64,000 nucleotides of DNA from Scedosporium boydii (lineage: Eukaryota; Ascomycota; Sordariomycetes; Microascales; Microascaceae). Numbering within the stretch: the first letter of the stretch is position 1; every line of letters begins with the position of its first letter. The stretch lies in contig NJFT01000064.1 of NCBI GenBank assembly GCA_002221725.1, positions 62,001 to 126,000 on the forward strand, read 5' to 3'. The notes beneath the pieces are model-generated. The model worked only from the letters and a program-made list of their open reading frames with translations, was not told the DNA's origin and ran no database searches. Shown here piece after piece: positions 23,034 to 34,196 of the stretch. A program made the translations under genes and the position numbers.

Positions 23034-24995
23034 ATGACGATGGATATCGTGAAGGCGGGTGCCTCCAACGAGGAGGACGAGCAGATCATCAAGCCGCAGG
23101 CTTCCACGCCTGCCCTCGACACGAGCGATTGGCCTCTTCTTCTTAAGAACTACAGCAAACGTACGTCTCTCTACACTCGGAAGAATTTATGGGATCCCTG
23201 GACTTGGAATGTTCGGATTTGGTTACAGTCAAGGGGGATTCTAGGCTCTTTGGACTTGGGACTAATCGCGAGGTTCTTGTAGTCCTTATTCGAACCGGTC
23301 ACTTCACCCCGATCCCCCACGGTTGCGCGCCGCACAAGCGAGACCTCAAGTCGTATATCCAGAGCGGTGTTATCAACTTGGACAAGCCGTCGAACCCTTC
23401 GTCTCACGAGGTCGTGTCGTGGATCAAGCGCATCCTAAGGTTAGTTGGAGACATTCGAAGTGGACCGCATGGTGCACCTGTGGAACAGAGCAGGGCTGAC
23501 ATGGATACAGATGCGACAAGACTGGTCACTCCGGAACTGTACGACTTTTATCCCCCAAGGCGAAGTTGGGTAATGTCCATTTTACTAATTTTTGATCTAG
23601 TTGGACCCCAAAGTTACCGGCTGCTTGATCGTCTGGTAAGTTATAATCCTCGCCCGATACCGTCGAACATGACGATGCTAACAGACTTCCAGCGTCGACC
23701 GCGCCACTCGATTGGTGAAGTCCCAGCAGGGCGCTGGTAAAGAGTACGTCTGCGTCATCCGACTTCACGATAGGATTCCCGGCGGCCAGCCCCAGCTCGC
23801 CCGCGCCCTCGAGACCTTGACCGGTGCCCTGTTCCAGAGGCCTCCCTTGATCTCCGCCGTCAAGCGCCAGCTCCGTATCCGAACCATCCACAATATCAAC
23901 CTCATCGAATTTGACAATGACCGCGGTCTCGGCGTCTTCAGCGTCTCTTGCGAAGGTAAATAATCGTTTATCTGTATCCTGCGTTTGCGCTTGCTGTGAT
24001 AGCTAACTTCCATGACAGCCGGTACTTATATCCGAACCCTCTGCGTCCACGTCGGTCTTCTCCTCGGTGTCGGCGCGCATATGCAGGAGCTCCGCCGTGT
24101 GCGATCCGGTGCCATGGGCGAGTCCAAGAACATGGTGACCCTCCACGACGTTCTCGACGCGCAGTGGCTCTACGACAACACGAGGGACGAGTCCTACCTC
24201 CGCAGGGTCATCATGCCTCTCGAGACCCTTCTCTGCACGTACAAGAGGCTGGTTGTCAAGGACAGCGCGGTCAACGCTGTCTGCTACGGTGCCAAACTTA
24301 TGCTGCCTGGACGTGAGTTTGAGTCCTGTTCTTCGAAGTGTGAAATCGCCGTATATTAACAATTTGTGATAGTGCTCCGGTACGAGGATGGCATCGAGCA
24401 TCATGAAGAGGTTGTTCTCATGACCACCAAGGGAGAGGCCATCTGCCTCGGTATCGCTCAAATGGTATGTTCCCGCTCCAACACAGACCCCCAGATGAAC
24501 GCAGCAAAAAAATAACTGACATCCCAACCTTAGTCTACCCTCGAAATGTCCACCTGCGATCACGGCGTCGTCGCCAAGGTCAAGCGAAACATCATGGAGC
24601 GCGACCTCTACCCCCGCCGCTGGGGTCTCGGCCCCACCGCCCTCGAGAAGAAGAAGCTCAAGGCCGACGGCAAGCTCGACAAGTACGGCCGGATAACCGA
24701 AAACACCCCCGCCAAGTGGAAGTCCGACTACAAGGACTACAGCGCCGCCCCCGGCGAAGCTCCCGCCGCTACCCCTGCCACCCCTTCCGCCGCCGTAGAG
24801 GCGACCCCCAAGGCTGTCGAGGCAACCCCTGCCGTTGCGGAGGAACCCGCGGCGGACGAGGGCGATTCCAAGAAGAGGAAGAAGGACGAGGAGACGCCTG
24901 AGGAGAGGGCTGAGAGGAAGCGAAGGAAGGCGGAGAAGAAGGCTGCTAAGGAGGCGAAGAAGGCTTCGAAGGGGAAGAAGGATGATAGCGAGTAA
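23034..24995 (+). CDS. CBF5: H/ACA ribonucleoprotein pseudouridine synthase Cbf5 (dyskerin)
   Basis: Eight exons (23034-23160, 23283-23439, 23511-23538, 23601-23635, 23693-23955, 24019-24312, 24373-24464, 24534-24995) encode 485 residues. The dyskerin N-terminus ([20 protein letters not shown]) is followed by the TruB catalytic domain with [16 protein letters not shown], where the catalytic aspartate is D106. Next comes [12 protein letters not shown] and a PUA domain ([28 protein letters not shown]). The C-terminus is an Ala/Pro then Lys/Glu-rich tail ([23 protein letters not shown]), as in fungal Cbf5. The protein isomerises uridines in rRNA and snRNA, guided by box H/ACA RNAs in the nucleolus. 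It is a housekeeping gene embedded among accessory genes. Exons 3 and 4 are only 28 and 35 nt. Confidence 0.97.
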
Positions 24996-25571
24996 GCTTG
25001 GGAGGTGGCGCTTTTTTCTGTTCTTCCTTTCCTACTATTTCCCGAGGAAGAATGAGTTTATTGAGCTTCGGAGAAGGGAGAGGGGAGGTGTGAGAGTGGA
25101 GAGTATGGAATCGTGGTCTTGCTGTAACCATACATTGGGCTCTTGTTTGTCGGTGTACTGGGCGTTTGGTTTTTTTCTTGATTTATTATTTCTTTTCCCA
25201 ATTTCCTGGCCCAGATCCCGTAGATAGGAATCTTCAGCGGAAAAAAAAGTTTGAAATTGCAACCAAAAGGGCCATTCGAAGCGGCGGGACACCTGAGCAT
25301 GTCTTCAGACTGTGAGGCTACCGTATAAGCGAGAGGTACAATGAATAGGTCGCAACTCATACTGGACCGGATAATGGAACAGAGGGAATACTCACCACTC
25401 CCTTGTACAATTCCACCATCCCCCGAGCACGGTATGCGGTATATGGAGTGGTTCGTTGATAAGATCGCCTTACGCGCTGTTTTTCCCTTACTCAGTCATG
25501 CAGCAGGTCTCGTCTTCCATACCGGAATTAGTGAGGCTACTAGGGGGGTCGCTGTTCACGCAGCCGACTAT
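24996..25571. other. Convergent intergenic region
   Basis: The 3' flanks of CBF5 (+) and the NLR-like gene (-) meet here. No coding frame is supported. Confidence 0.55.
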
Positions 25572-28500
25572 TCACGGCATCAGTGACCAAATATCCACCC
25601 CAAGGCCATGTAAAATGGCGGCGTAGTCTCCCCTTGGGCTGAGGATGCGATAGGCGGTGATAGAGCTGTCTTTCACTAGGACCCGGCTCGCTCCACTTTT
25701 GATGTCCAAGATCCTAACCTCACAGCCTTTTGATACCGATATTATCCGTTCGCCGTCCTCGGTGAACTTGGCTGCGACAAAAGCGCCATTTCCCTCAAAC
25801 GTTCGTACGCACTGTATCGAACCCTCCTTCTCGTTCCGTTCCCATACCGCAATCACCCCAAAGACAGTAGTGTAAAGGAATTTCAAACCACTCGGTGAAA
25901 CATCCACCGAACATACCCCTTGCTGGGGACTAGTCGCCATACTGAAGAAGGCTGGCGAGCCTATAAAGTCATCCACGAAGGTAACTTCTTTGTAGGACCC
26001 AGCGATTAAATATTGAAGATTCGGCGAAATAGCCAGAGAAGTATACTTAGCCAGGCTGCTTGGGATTGCCTGAAGAAGTTTGTGTTGCTTTATATCCCAG
26101 AATGCGATAGTACCTTCGAGAGAAAGTGAGGCAAGGCTGTCCTTGCCAGGGATAATAATGTCAATGAGGGTGCCTCCATGCATGAGAGTGCATGAAACCT
26201 CTTCGGTCCTAAGATCATAGACCTAAACGAAACCATAGCGGTTTGTCAGTCACATCCCAGAAACACGAGGGAAAACAAACCTCGATTCTATCAGCTCCAC
26301 CGAAGGCCAGGCATTTACTATCGGGACTGAAGCAAATGCATTCAACAGGGCCGGTGATTTTGCCCAAAATGTGAACCAGGTGTTCTGAGTGGATGTCGTA
26401 AACTAGAATGAAGTCATCCTTTGCCAGGGCGATATATTTGCCGTCATGGCTAAAGCGCGCGAGGCGTATCAGCATGTCATCCCGTCCGAGCGAAAAGACG
26501 ATTCGGGGCGAAAAGTTAGGGAAGGGAGCCTCGGCAGTGTGACTAGGGTTAGAATTTGTATCTTTCCGCTGATCCATGAACGGCGAGGAGGTTTGGTGTC
26601 TTCCTATATCCTGGCTGGGCATCTCTTGCACAACTTCGGCCTGGGTAGTTGAGGGCAAGTGTACCCCTTGGAACATGGGAGAAAAGTTGCCGACATGACG
26701 TAACTTCTTTCGATGAAAACCCTGTTCATGATACTTGCTGAAGTGGTTAGCTAGCGCCTGGGGAGTCGAGAAAGGAAGCCGATAATGACAGCCAGCAAAA
26801 TTGCACCAAAACTTTTGCGAGTGATTTAACTCGTGTTCTCGGAGCTCCTGTTCTGTCTGGAAGCCCAAGCTTGCTCGCGGACACGACGCCAGCGGACAGG
26901 TGAAGAGTGAGGTTTGAGCTGCGTCTAGGAAAAACTTGAAGTCTTCCCTAGAAATTCCAGGGTAGTATTGCTGACGAGAAAGCCACTGCACAATCTCTAG
27001 ATACTTCTCCAGGACAACGGATATTCCATCTGGTACGGGTACTTCAAGGTGTTGTGTTCTCTGTTTCATAGCTTCTTCGAGACCCTCCTGAGACAGAGAT
27101 CTGAGGCTCTGGGCGACTTGTGCTTTCAGGATAGGGTTGCTATCAAGGAGGGCCAATCTCTCATCCAGCTGCGTTGAAATTAATTCGGACGCTACTGGAG
27201 TAGGAGAGTGTTGTGAGAGATACGCTGCTAGCTTGCTTGCCGTCTCGTGAAACTCTGTATCGAGCTGGCCGTAGTTAGCCGAGGCCTGAGCTTGATATAA
27301 GACGTATTCAGTCCAGTACTTGGAGGCGTAATTCAGCAGGGAATAGACTCCCCGCACGACCCGGAGCCGCTTTTCGTCCAAGGTCTCCTCTTGAATGAAG
27401 AATCTCGCTGCAGACAACAAGAATCTCAGCGTGTCTAAGGCCTGCCGTCTCCTAGTCGATTCCTCGTCGATGGTTCCTGAATCTAGCAAATACCTGCTTT
27501 CTTTTAGAGTTCATTCACATCCTGGAGATTGATTTTCTTTGCTTACTCCTTGACAGACACGTGGATGAAGCCGACGGTTTGGTCATGCCTTTCCTCGACC
27601 AAAGTTGAGCAGTCTTGGAGGAAGAAATAGGGGGCCAACCTCTCTGGGTTGGCAACACCTTCACTAAAGGTGATTGCTGAGAGAACTTCTAGCCTCTTGA
27701 GTGGGCGCTCAGCGAATGCAACCCAGCCTAGTACACGTTCGATCCTTTGGGTTGAAATCGGATCGAGTCGGTGAAAGATGCTAGACAGAATCTTTTTGTA
27801 ACTGCAGGTCGACAAGTCAACATCGATGTCATTTGGCTAGGGCCCAAGGGGACAGGATTTGCTTACAAGCCCTTCAGCTCAGGGGGAAGCTCGTCGATGG
27901 CCCGCTTGAACTCGCCTCCGGTCAGGAAGAGCTGAACTGAGATGAAATCTATTATAAGCCTCGCGTAAAGGAACATTCCTGGTTTTCGCCATTGTCAATA
28001 AAACTAGCCATGGACTTGAAGGAAACTCGAAACGAACCGTCAGCCTTCCGAGCTATATCATTCCCTAACTCAACAAATTCACTGGTACCAATGCCGAGTT
28101 GGCCCAGTCTCTCGGATAACGGCGATGACTGTAGTCTTTGAGTGGTGTATACTCTGATCGAGTCCTGGATATGATGTTTCTCGTTGCCAAGAAACACAAC
28201 TGATCGCTTGCGAGCATGTTTCTTATCTGGCGCAGAGCGGCTTGAAAAAAACACTTTGCATGCAGGCGACCCAGAACCAGTTTCCTTGGACGTGATCACG
28301 TCCATCAAGGCAACGAGCCGAGCCAAGGAGCTCGGTTCGCAGGCGTCCAACCCGTCCAAAATAATCCACACGAGCCCCCTTTCCCGGAATGACCCAGATA
28401 CGATTGTGACGAGTTCCTGCACTGCGATCTCTAGAGAAGAGAGGGACAATATCTTTCGCTCAACGGCTAGAGTCTTGTATATATATGCCGTCGAGTCGTC

Positions 28501-29928
28501 GCTCCACTGCAGAAGTTGTCGGATTATGGACTTTAGGATTTTCTCATAGTTCGTCGAGGAATCGTACAGACTATTGCAGAAATGGCGAACCACCATCCGC
28601 TCGTCTCCGACCCGAAACTTGGCAAGGCACGCCGAAATAACACTCTTACCGGACCCCGCCGATCCATACAGCCAGATGGATCGAATCTCCCCCTTATCGT
28701 GAAGCCAAGAGACCACTTTGTCGTGCTTTAGCACCCAGCTGCAGGTTCCTTGGAAATTAAGAGCCTCGAGAAGTCCTTCCCATAAGGCTGCCTGGTCGGA
28801 ATCGTCGATTTGGAGTCGCGTGAGAATGGCTTCGTATTGCTTGTCGGTCTCTGCTTTTTCCTCCCGTTCGATCCTCTCCAGGTTTTCAAGCCTATCGGAC
28901 TCGAGTTTGTCCAAGATTGATTGGGTGTTGGCAACGTTCAAGGCCATTGCTTCCTTATCGACAAGGTCGGCATGATACTTCAAGTCATCCAGCAGACTCT
29001 TGAAGCGCCTGTCAAACCGGCCCCAAGTTGTTAGGAAGAACGTTTTCCATCCTATATTTTGTCGATGTCAGCATCCAGGTGGCCATTACGCTCGATTATT
29101 GGAACGAACGATAGGCGACCGTACCATTGAGGGTAACGAACTTATAAGCACATTTGTGGAACTGGAGGATGTCGGCATAGAAAACCGCCAGAATCCGTTG
29201 AAATCCATGGTCGTGCACAAAGACAGTTCCCAGCAGTTCAAACCTGCCAAGTGACTCGCCGATTATCGCATAGGACTTGATCAGGATTTCGAACGCTTCG
29301 ATGTAGTCTGACGCAATCTGATGGTCAGTTAGGATGTGGTTTCGATATTGGGAGAGGCAAGGATGAAACAGAGAAGAGACGATCTAAAGACGAAGAAGGG
29401 GAAAGAAGGCAAATGGAGAAAAAGAGATGAAAGTAAGCAAGGAAGGGATGAGGGGGAAACAAGAAATAAGAGAAGGAAGGAGAAGTCTCGAATAGAAGAT
29501 GGGGCGATGGAAGTATCAATCAAATCGAGGAAGGATGACATAGAGGTACAATGTTGACTTGACAACAGCGCGCGGTATCACCAGAAAGAGACCCTGAAAG
29601 AGATCAATTGATAGCATACTTTTAGAATCAGCACAACTGGCGCCCATATCCAGGGCAAGTATGGAGTCCCTTGACACAAAACATCAATGGCTTTCCCATA
29701 GTGTGCTAGGCCCTTCAGGAAGGGCTCCAAACGATGCATATTTCGAAGAAGTCCTCTCGAGCCGAGTTCGTTCTCTATTCTCCGGCATTCTTCTCGTACG
29801 TCCTTAATCGTCGTGTTGCGGAATCGACGAGCATCGGATACGTTGACAATAGACTCAAAGTCTCTATATGCTTTTTGAATGACTTTGCTTGCATCTGCCG
29901 AAGGCGGACGGGCCAGTGCGAGCGACAT
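25572..29928 (-). CDS. NACHT-type NTPase with two C2H2 zinc fingers and WD40 repeats (NLR-like / STAND protein)
   Basis: Seven exons on the minus strand (29928-29620, 29317-29125, 29051-28038, 27978-27867, 27801-27547, 27493-26281, 26222-25572) encode 1248 residues. Residues ~1-200 match the fungal STAND N-terminal domain (DUF7708-like; KGLAHYGKAIDVL, IASDYIEAFEILI). The NTPase has P-loop GSAGSGKS at 297-304, Walker B VWIILDGLDACEP and VFFSSRSAPD. A winged-helix-like part follows (ERVLGWVAFAERPLKRLEVLSAI). Two C2H2 fingers stand at ~827-852 and ~858-883 (C-x4-C-x15-H-x3-H and C-x4-C-x14-H-x4-H). WD40-like repeats fill ~950-1248 (ARFSHDGKYIALA, ICFSPDSKCLAFGG, GTIAFWDI). Such proteins act in fungal allorecognition and innate-immunity-like cell death. 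Every exon join keeps frame across conserved motifs, so the gene appears intact. Confidence 0.9.
29336..29530. repeat. Homopurine/homopyrimidine tract inside the first NLR intron
   Basis: Nearly all bases on the + strand are A or G with few interruptions; on the coding strand of the NLR gene this is a long polypyrimidine run. It lies inside the 302-nt intron 29318-29619, which is several times longer than the other introns in the window. Confidence 0.6.
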
Positions 29929-30414
29929 CTTGCCCGGGACGAACCGAGCTTTGTCTAGGAGTGGATGGCCGTGGTATCGGGGACTAGTCCTGGCCCTCAG
30001 GGATAGCGCAATAAAGGTGAATATGAGTTTGAGAAATTGATGGCAGTAAAATGGGTTCAACGCCGGAGCTCAGTGGGAAGGGAAGATTGGAATCAGCCGC
30101 GAACAACGAAAGATGAGGCAGCCTGGTCAGCCTGGTCAGCCAAGCGGTTCGCCTAACGCCTTTGGCCTTTCCAATGAGCTTTGCTAAACCCTTACAGCAG
30201 AATCTTCTCCGATTCCATCAAGCACAGCCACTATTTCCTGGGAAATAGTGTGGGCTATTTTGTGTACCGATTGATGGGGCTGCGACCAGACCCTATCGAC
30301 TGTCAAAGCCTGATCCAGCCTTTTTCGCCCACCAAGTACAGTATTTTTCTCTCTCGAGCAGTCTCACTTGAAAAGTCTTCAATCTCGACAGGAACTACCC
30401 ATATTACGCCCATC
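29929..30414. promoter_or_regulatory. Shared promoter between NLR-like gene (-) and SNF2 gene (+)
   Basis: The two start codons are 486 bases apart and point away from each other. A direct repeat of CCTGGTCAG lies at ~30122-30140. No other motif was recognised. A shared promoter is inferred from geometry only. Confidence 0.45.
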
Positions 30415-33400
30415 ATGGAGTCTTTTACCGGGGGTAGTGCGCCTTCTTATAAGAGAAAACGCGTGGGTGACTTGGAGCCCTCGCAGGAAATCGCCTCGTA
30501 TAGTGGAAGGTTGGATCATCGGCCTTCAAACACGCTCCTCGGTGCTTTCCCTCTCTCGACCCCAGTGCAAGCTGCAGATGAAATTCGGGAACTCGGAGTT
30601 GGCCAACCTCCATGGGGCACAAATATTTCACCTTTCCAGACTCAGATTCCGTGTTCTTTAATCCAAGAGCCTATCGCATTTCCACTATTACATACCTCTC
30701 CCCAGAGTGGAGGGTTGTCGTATCCATGGTCCCAAGTGGAGTCGCCGTCCTTCTCAACCACCCTCCCTATCATTGTCCCCAATCCTGGACCCTTATTGAC
30801 GCCTTCCTTTTCTCACGGATCACATGTTTCTCAACATATCGGAAGCACATCACGCTGTTGGGATTTCCAAGTTTCCAATACGCAAAGTGACAGCTATCGA
30901 CCCGGTCCAGGCGGTTCTCAGGGTAAAACAGATTCTCGGGCGGTATTCAACACATCGCACCTGACGCTTGACCCCCACGAAACAGTGTGTTTTGGCGTAG
31001 TAAGTTAACCATGGCAACAGAATACGAAAGTTAGGCATTATGTGCTAACCTCCAAAGGTTGGAGAGGTTAAGGGTAGATGTGAAAGGCCGGAGCTTTTGG
31101 ACTTATCTAAACCCGTACGAGTGGTACTACAGTCGTCGGAATTGTTCGTCCTAGATCGAGAAACAAACATCAAAGGTCACATTGCGTCGGACTACAGCTT
31201 TATGCTAGACAACCTGATCAATTCGGGGCTTGAACTTCACACGACCTGCAGTTTCGACGCTGAGAAGCGTGGTAAAGCGACATCGCGAAAGACTAGCCTG
31301 CTTGCCTGCAAACTTGATATCGCCGTATACGGTCCTCATGCGATGCTCGGCGAGATTGGAGAATGGTTCGAGGGGGTTGAAGTATACCTTCAAGACCCTC
31401 GAATCTGCTTGCGTGATGCGAAATACTGCAACCCCCAAAGGCTCTTCCCTTCGAGTCTTGATGGGTTTGCGATGGTATCAAGCGTCGTAAGCCAGGCGTC
31501 GAGACATCACATTCGACTTAGGGATATTACGGATGATGACTTCCTCGACAAGTATCTTGGCTCAGAAATTGTCCTGGAGGAAACTGACCAACCGTCGGCA
31601 GTTCGAACCTACCTAAAGAGGTGTGTAGTGCACTCAGGCCGCCCGACTTGCACTCATTAATCTAATCCAAAGTGAAGGCACCAGAAGCAAGCTCTTACCT
31701 TTATGCTTCGGCGTGAGAAAGGCTGGGCGTTCCAAGGCCCCCAACCTGACCTGTGGAGTATCGTGGATAATGCTAACGGACGGTTGTGAGTGTTGGCCCT
31801 CCGTTCCCCTTCATATCTTTGCATTGTATGTCTTCCCACTCACTTCCAATGAAGTTACGTCAATGCCATATCCGAGGCTGTTACCGAAGACCCTCCTCCT
31901 CAACTGTATGGAGGCATTATTGCCGACCCCATGGGCTTGGGCAAAACGCTCACTATGATCGCCTTAGCCGCCACTGACCTCCTCAGCAAAAGTCCATTTG
32001 ATTCCTATTATGAGAGTGAGAAGGACGATAGCGAGCAGACCGTTGACGCCACCTTGATCATTGTACCCCCTCCACGTTCGTAAACTACCCTCCCTCCCCT
32101 TCTCCAAACACCAACTTTGCGCATGTTCGGTAGGAATGACATTGGCTTAGTTCTCGATACATGGGAGAATCAAATTTCAGAGTATGACTACGTCTCATAT
32201 AATTTCCAGAACTATAAGCTGATGTTTCGTATAGGCACGTTTTCCCAGGGGCCTTGAGTTGCCGACGACATCACGGAAAGACAAAATTAACGGATATCCG
32301 AGACCTCAACTCTGTTCATGTCGTGTTAACCACTTTCCATACCGTCTCTGCTGAATGGAGCTCCAGAGGAACCTCCAGTTCTCTTCTTTTTTCAACGAAA
32401 TGGAAACGAGTCATACTTGATGAAGGTAATTTTCGTTTCCTCCCTCTTGCCATCCAATACATCTATCTCATTGCTGATTTCCTGCCATTAGCACATATCA
32501 TCCGAAATGAGAGCTCACGAATGGCGAAGGCTATTTGTAGCCTTGACTCCACTCGCCGCTGGGCGGTTACTGGAACTCCCATGCAGAATCAACTGAATGA
32601 CCTCGCGACTCTCCTCAAGTTCATCGGCGCATATCCATATGATAAGAAGAGTCGTTTTGACTCGGACATTTCAGACTATTGGAAAGAGGGGAAAGATCAA
32701 CAAGCTGCGGCAAGACTCCAGAGGCTTTCGTCTTGCCTTCTCCTACGGCGGCCTAAAACGACAGTGCAACTACCTCAGAGGAATGACACAGAGTGGGGTG
32801 TCGAATTTACCCCAGCAGAGAGAGTCTGCTACGATCAACTCAAAGACCGAACGGCAATGGAAATTGATGAGGCTCTTAAGCAAGCGCACCGGGTCAGTCG
32901 GTCTGGGGCGTACGTCAACATCCTGCAGCAGATCGAATCACTTAGACTGTTTTGCGACCTTGGCCTACATTACTACTCAAGGCATGAGGATGGTTCACTC
33001 GCGTCCAATACTGCGACGCCCTGGGCAGCTATCGCACAGCGAACTTTCAATACACAACTTGGAATGGGGTTTATACAATGCTCACAATGCCACTCTGTTG
33101 TAGACTTGACTCAAAGTCTCTACGATGACCCAACCAGTCAACAGAGGCCTCTCTTCTCCTGGTGTTTGAAGTTTGCGTGCGCAGAATGCTCGTTGAAATT
33201 AACGCAACGAGGTCCTGTTGCTTCTATGGACTGCGGCCATACTCCGCCTTGCCCCGCCGCGGCTGTGTCTACTAGCATATCCGCCATGGAGGATATTCCC
33301 AGTGAGCCGTCTAATACCCTGGCTTTGCAGCAGACGGGGCTGCTGCCGTCGAAGGTATCCGCGCTCGTCGCCGATATTCTTGCGCAACCTCACGATGTAA

Positions 33401-34196
33401 AATGGTAAGCTCCACCAACGACTTGCCTAATCCAATTTCTAAACTAAGTATTCTCACCTAGTGTCGTCTTTTCGGCTTGGAGACTTACGCTCAACGTCGC
33501 CCAAGCTGGCTTGGAACGTGCGGGAATCGGCTGCCTTCGGTTTGATGGCAAAGTGGCCCAGAAGGATCGCAATGGGATAATAGAGCTCTTCAAAACTGAT
33601 TCGTCTAAGCGGGTTTTGCTACTGACACTTTCATGCGGTGCTGTTGGGTAGGTCACACCGCCGTGAATGTCGTTCGGATGATGGCTACTACTACATTTGT
33701 TCAAGGACCTGAGATCTCTAACTACTTTCTCGACTAGCTTAACATTGACCGTGGCTTCTCGAGCGTATCTTATGGAACCTCACTGGCAAGTTACCCTCCA
33801 ATGCCGAATGGCCGCCTGCGGGTATTAACAAATCTATCATTGATGTAGGAACCCTACACTAGAGGAACAAGCGCTGGGACGAATCCACAGAATTGGACAA
33901 GAGAAAGAAATCACCACTATTCGGTTCTTTATACGCGGTTCGTTCGAAGAGGTATGTCGTGCGCCAAACGCCTTCATTGGAGCTGAGTGCTGATGCGGTT
34001 GGTTTGACAGCATGTCATGGATGTCCAGCAGTCCAAGAAGGACCTTGCCAGGATCATTCTTTCGCCACATGAGGGAGGGGCAACGGAAGATAGTCTTGAG
34101 CGGCTGCAAGTAGGTTTCTTTTTGCTCACTCTTTCCTTACCTGCTGCGCAACACGGCGCTGACATGCACGCATAGAAATTACGGTCCTTGCTGTAG
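30415..34196 (+). CDS. SNF2-family DNA-dependent ATPase, Rad5/Rad16 type, with degenerate RING-like insert
   Basis: Twelve exons (30415-30999, 31058-31620, 31678-31785, 31855-32075, 32151-32181, 32235-32425, 32492-33404, 33462-33647, 33738-33785, 33849-33951, 34011-34109, 34176-34196) encode 1022 residues. The first ~195 residues are low-complexity with a KRKR motif. The ATPase core shows HQKQALTFMLRREKGW, P-loop DPMGLGKT at 443-450, DEAH at 565-568, TGTPMQNQLNDL, then CVVFSAWRLTLNVAQ and motif VI RIHRIGQ at ~960. Between the lobes a Cys pattern (QCSQC near 763, ACAEC) looks like a degenerate RING, as in Rad5/HLTF-type proteins. It should remodel or translocate on DNA in the nucleus. Intron 9 (33786-33848) must be GC..AG to retain motif VI. 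No HIRAN domain was recognised, so the exact subfamily stays open. Confidence 0.9.
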
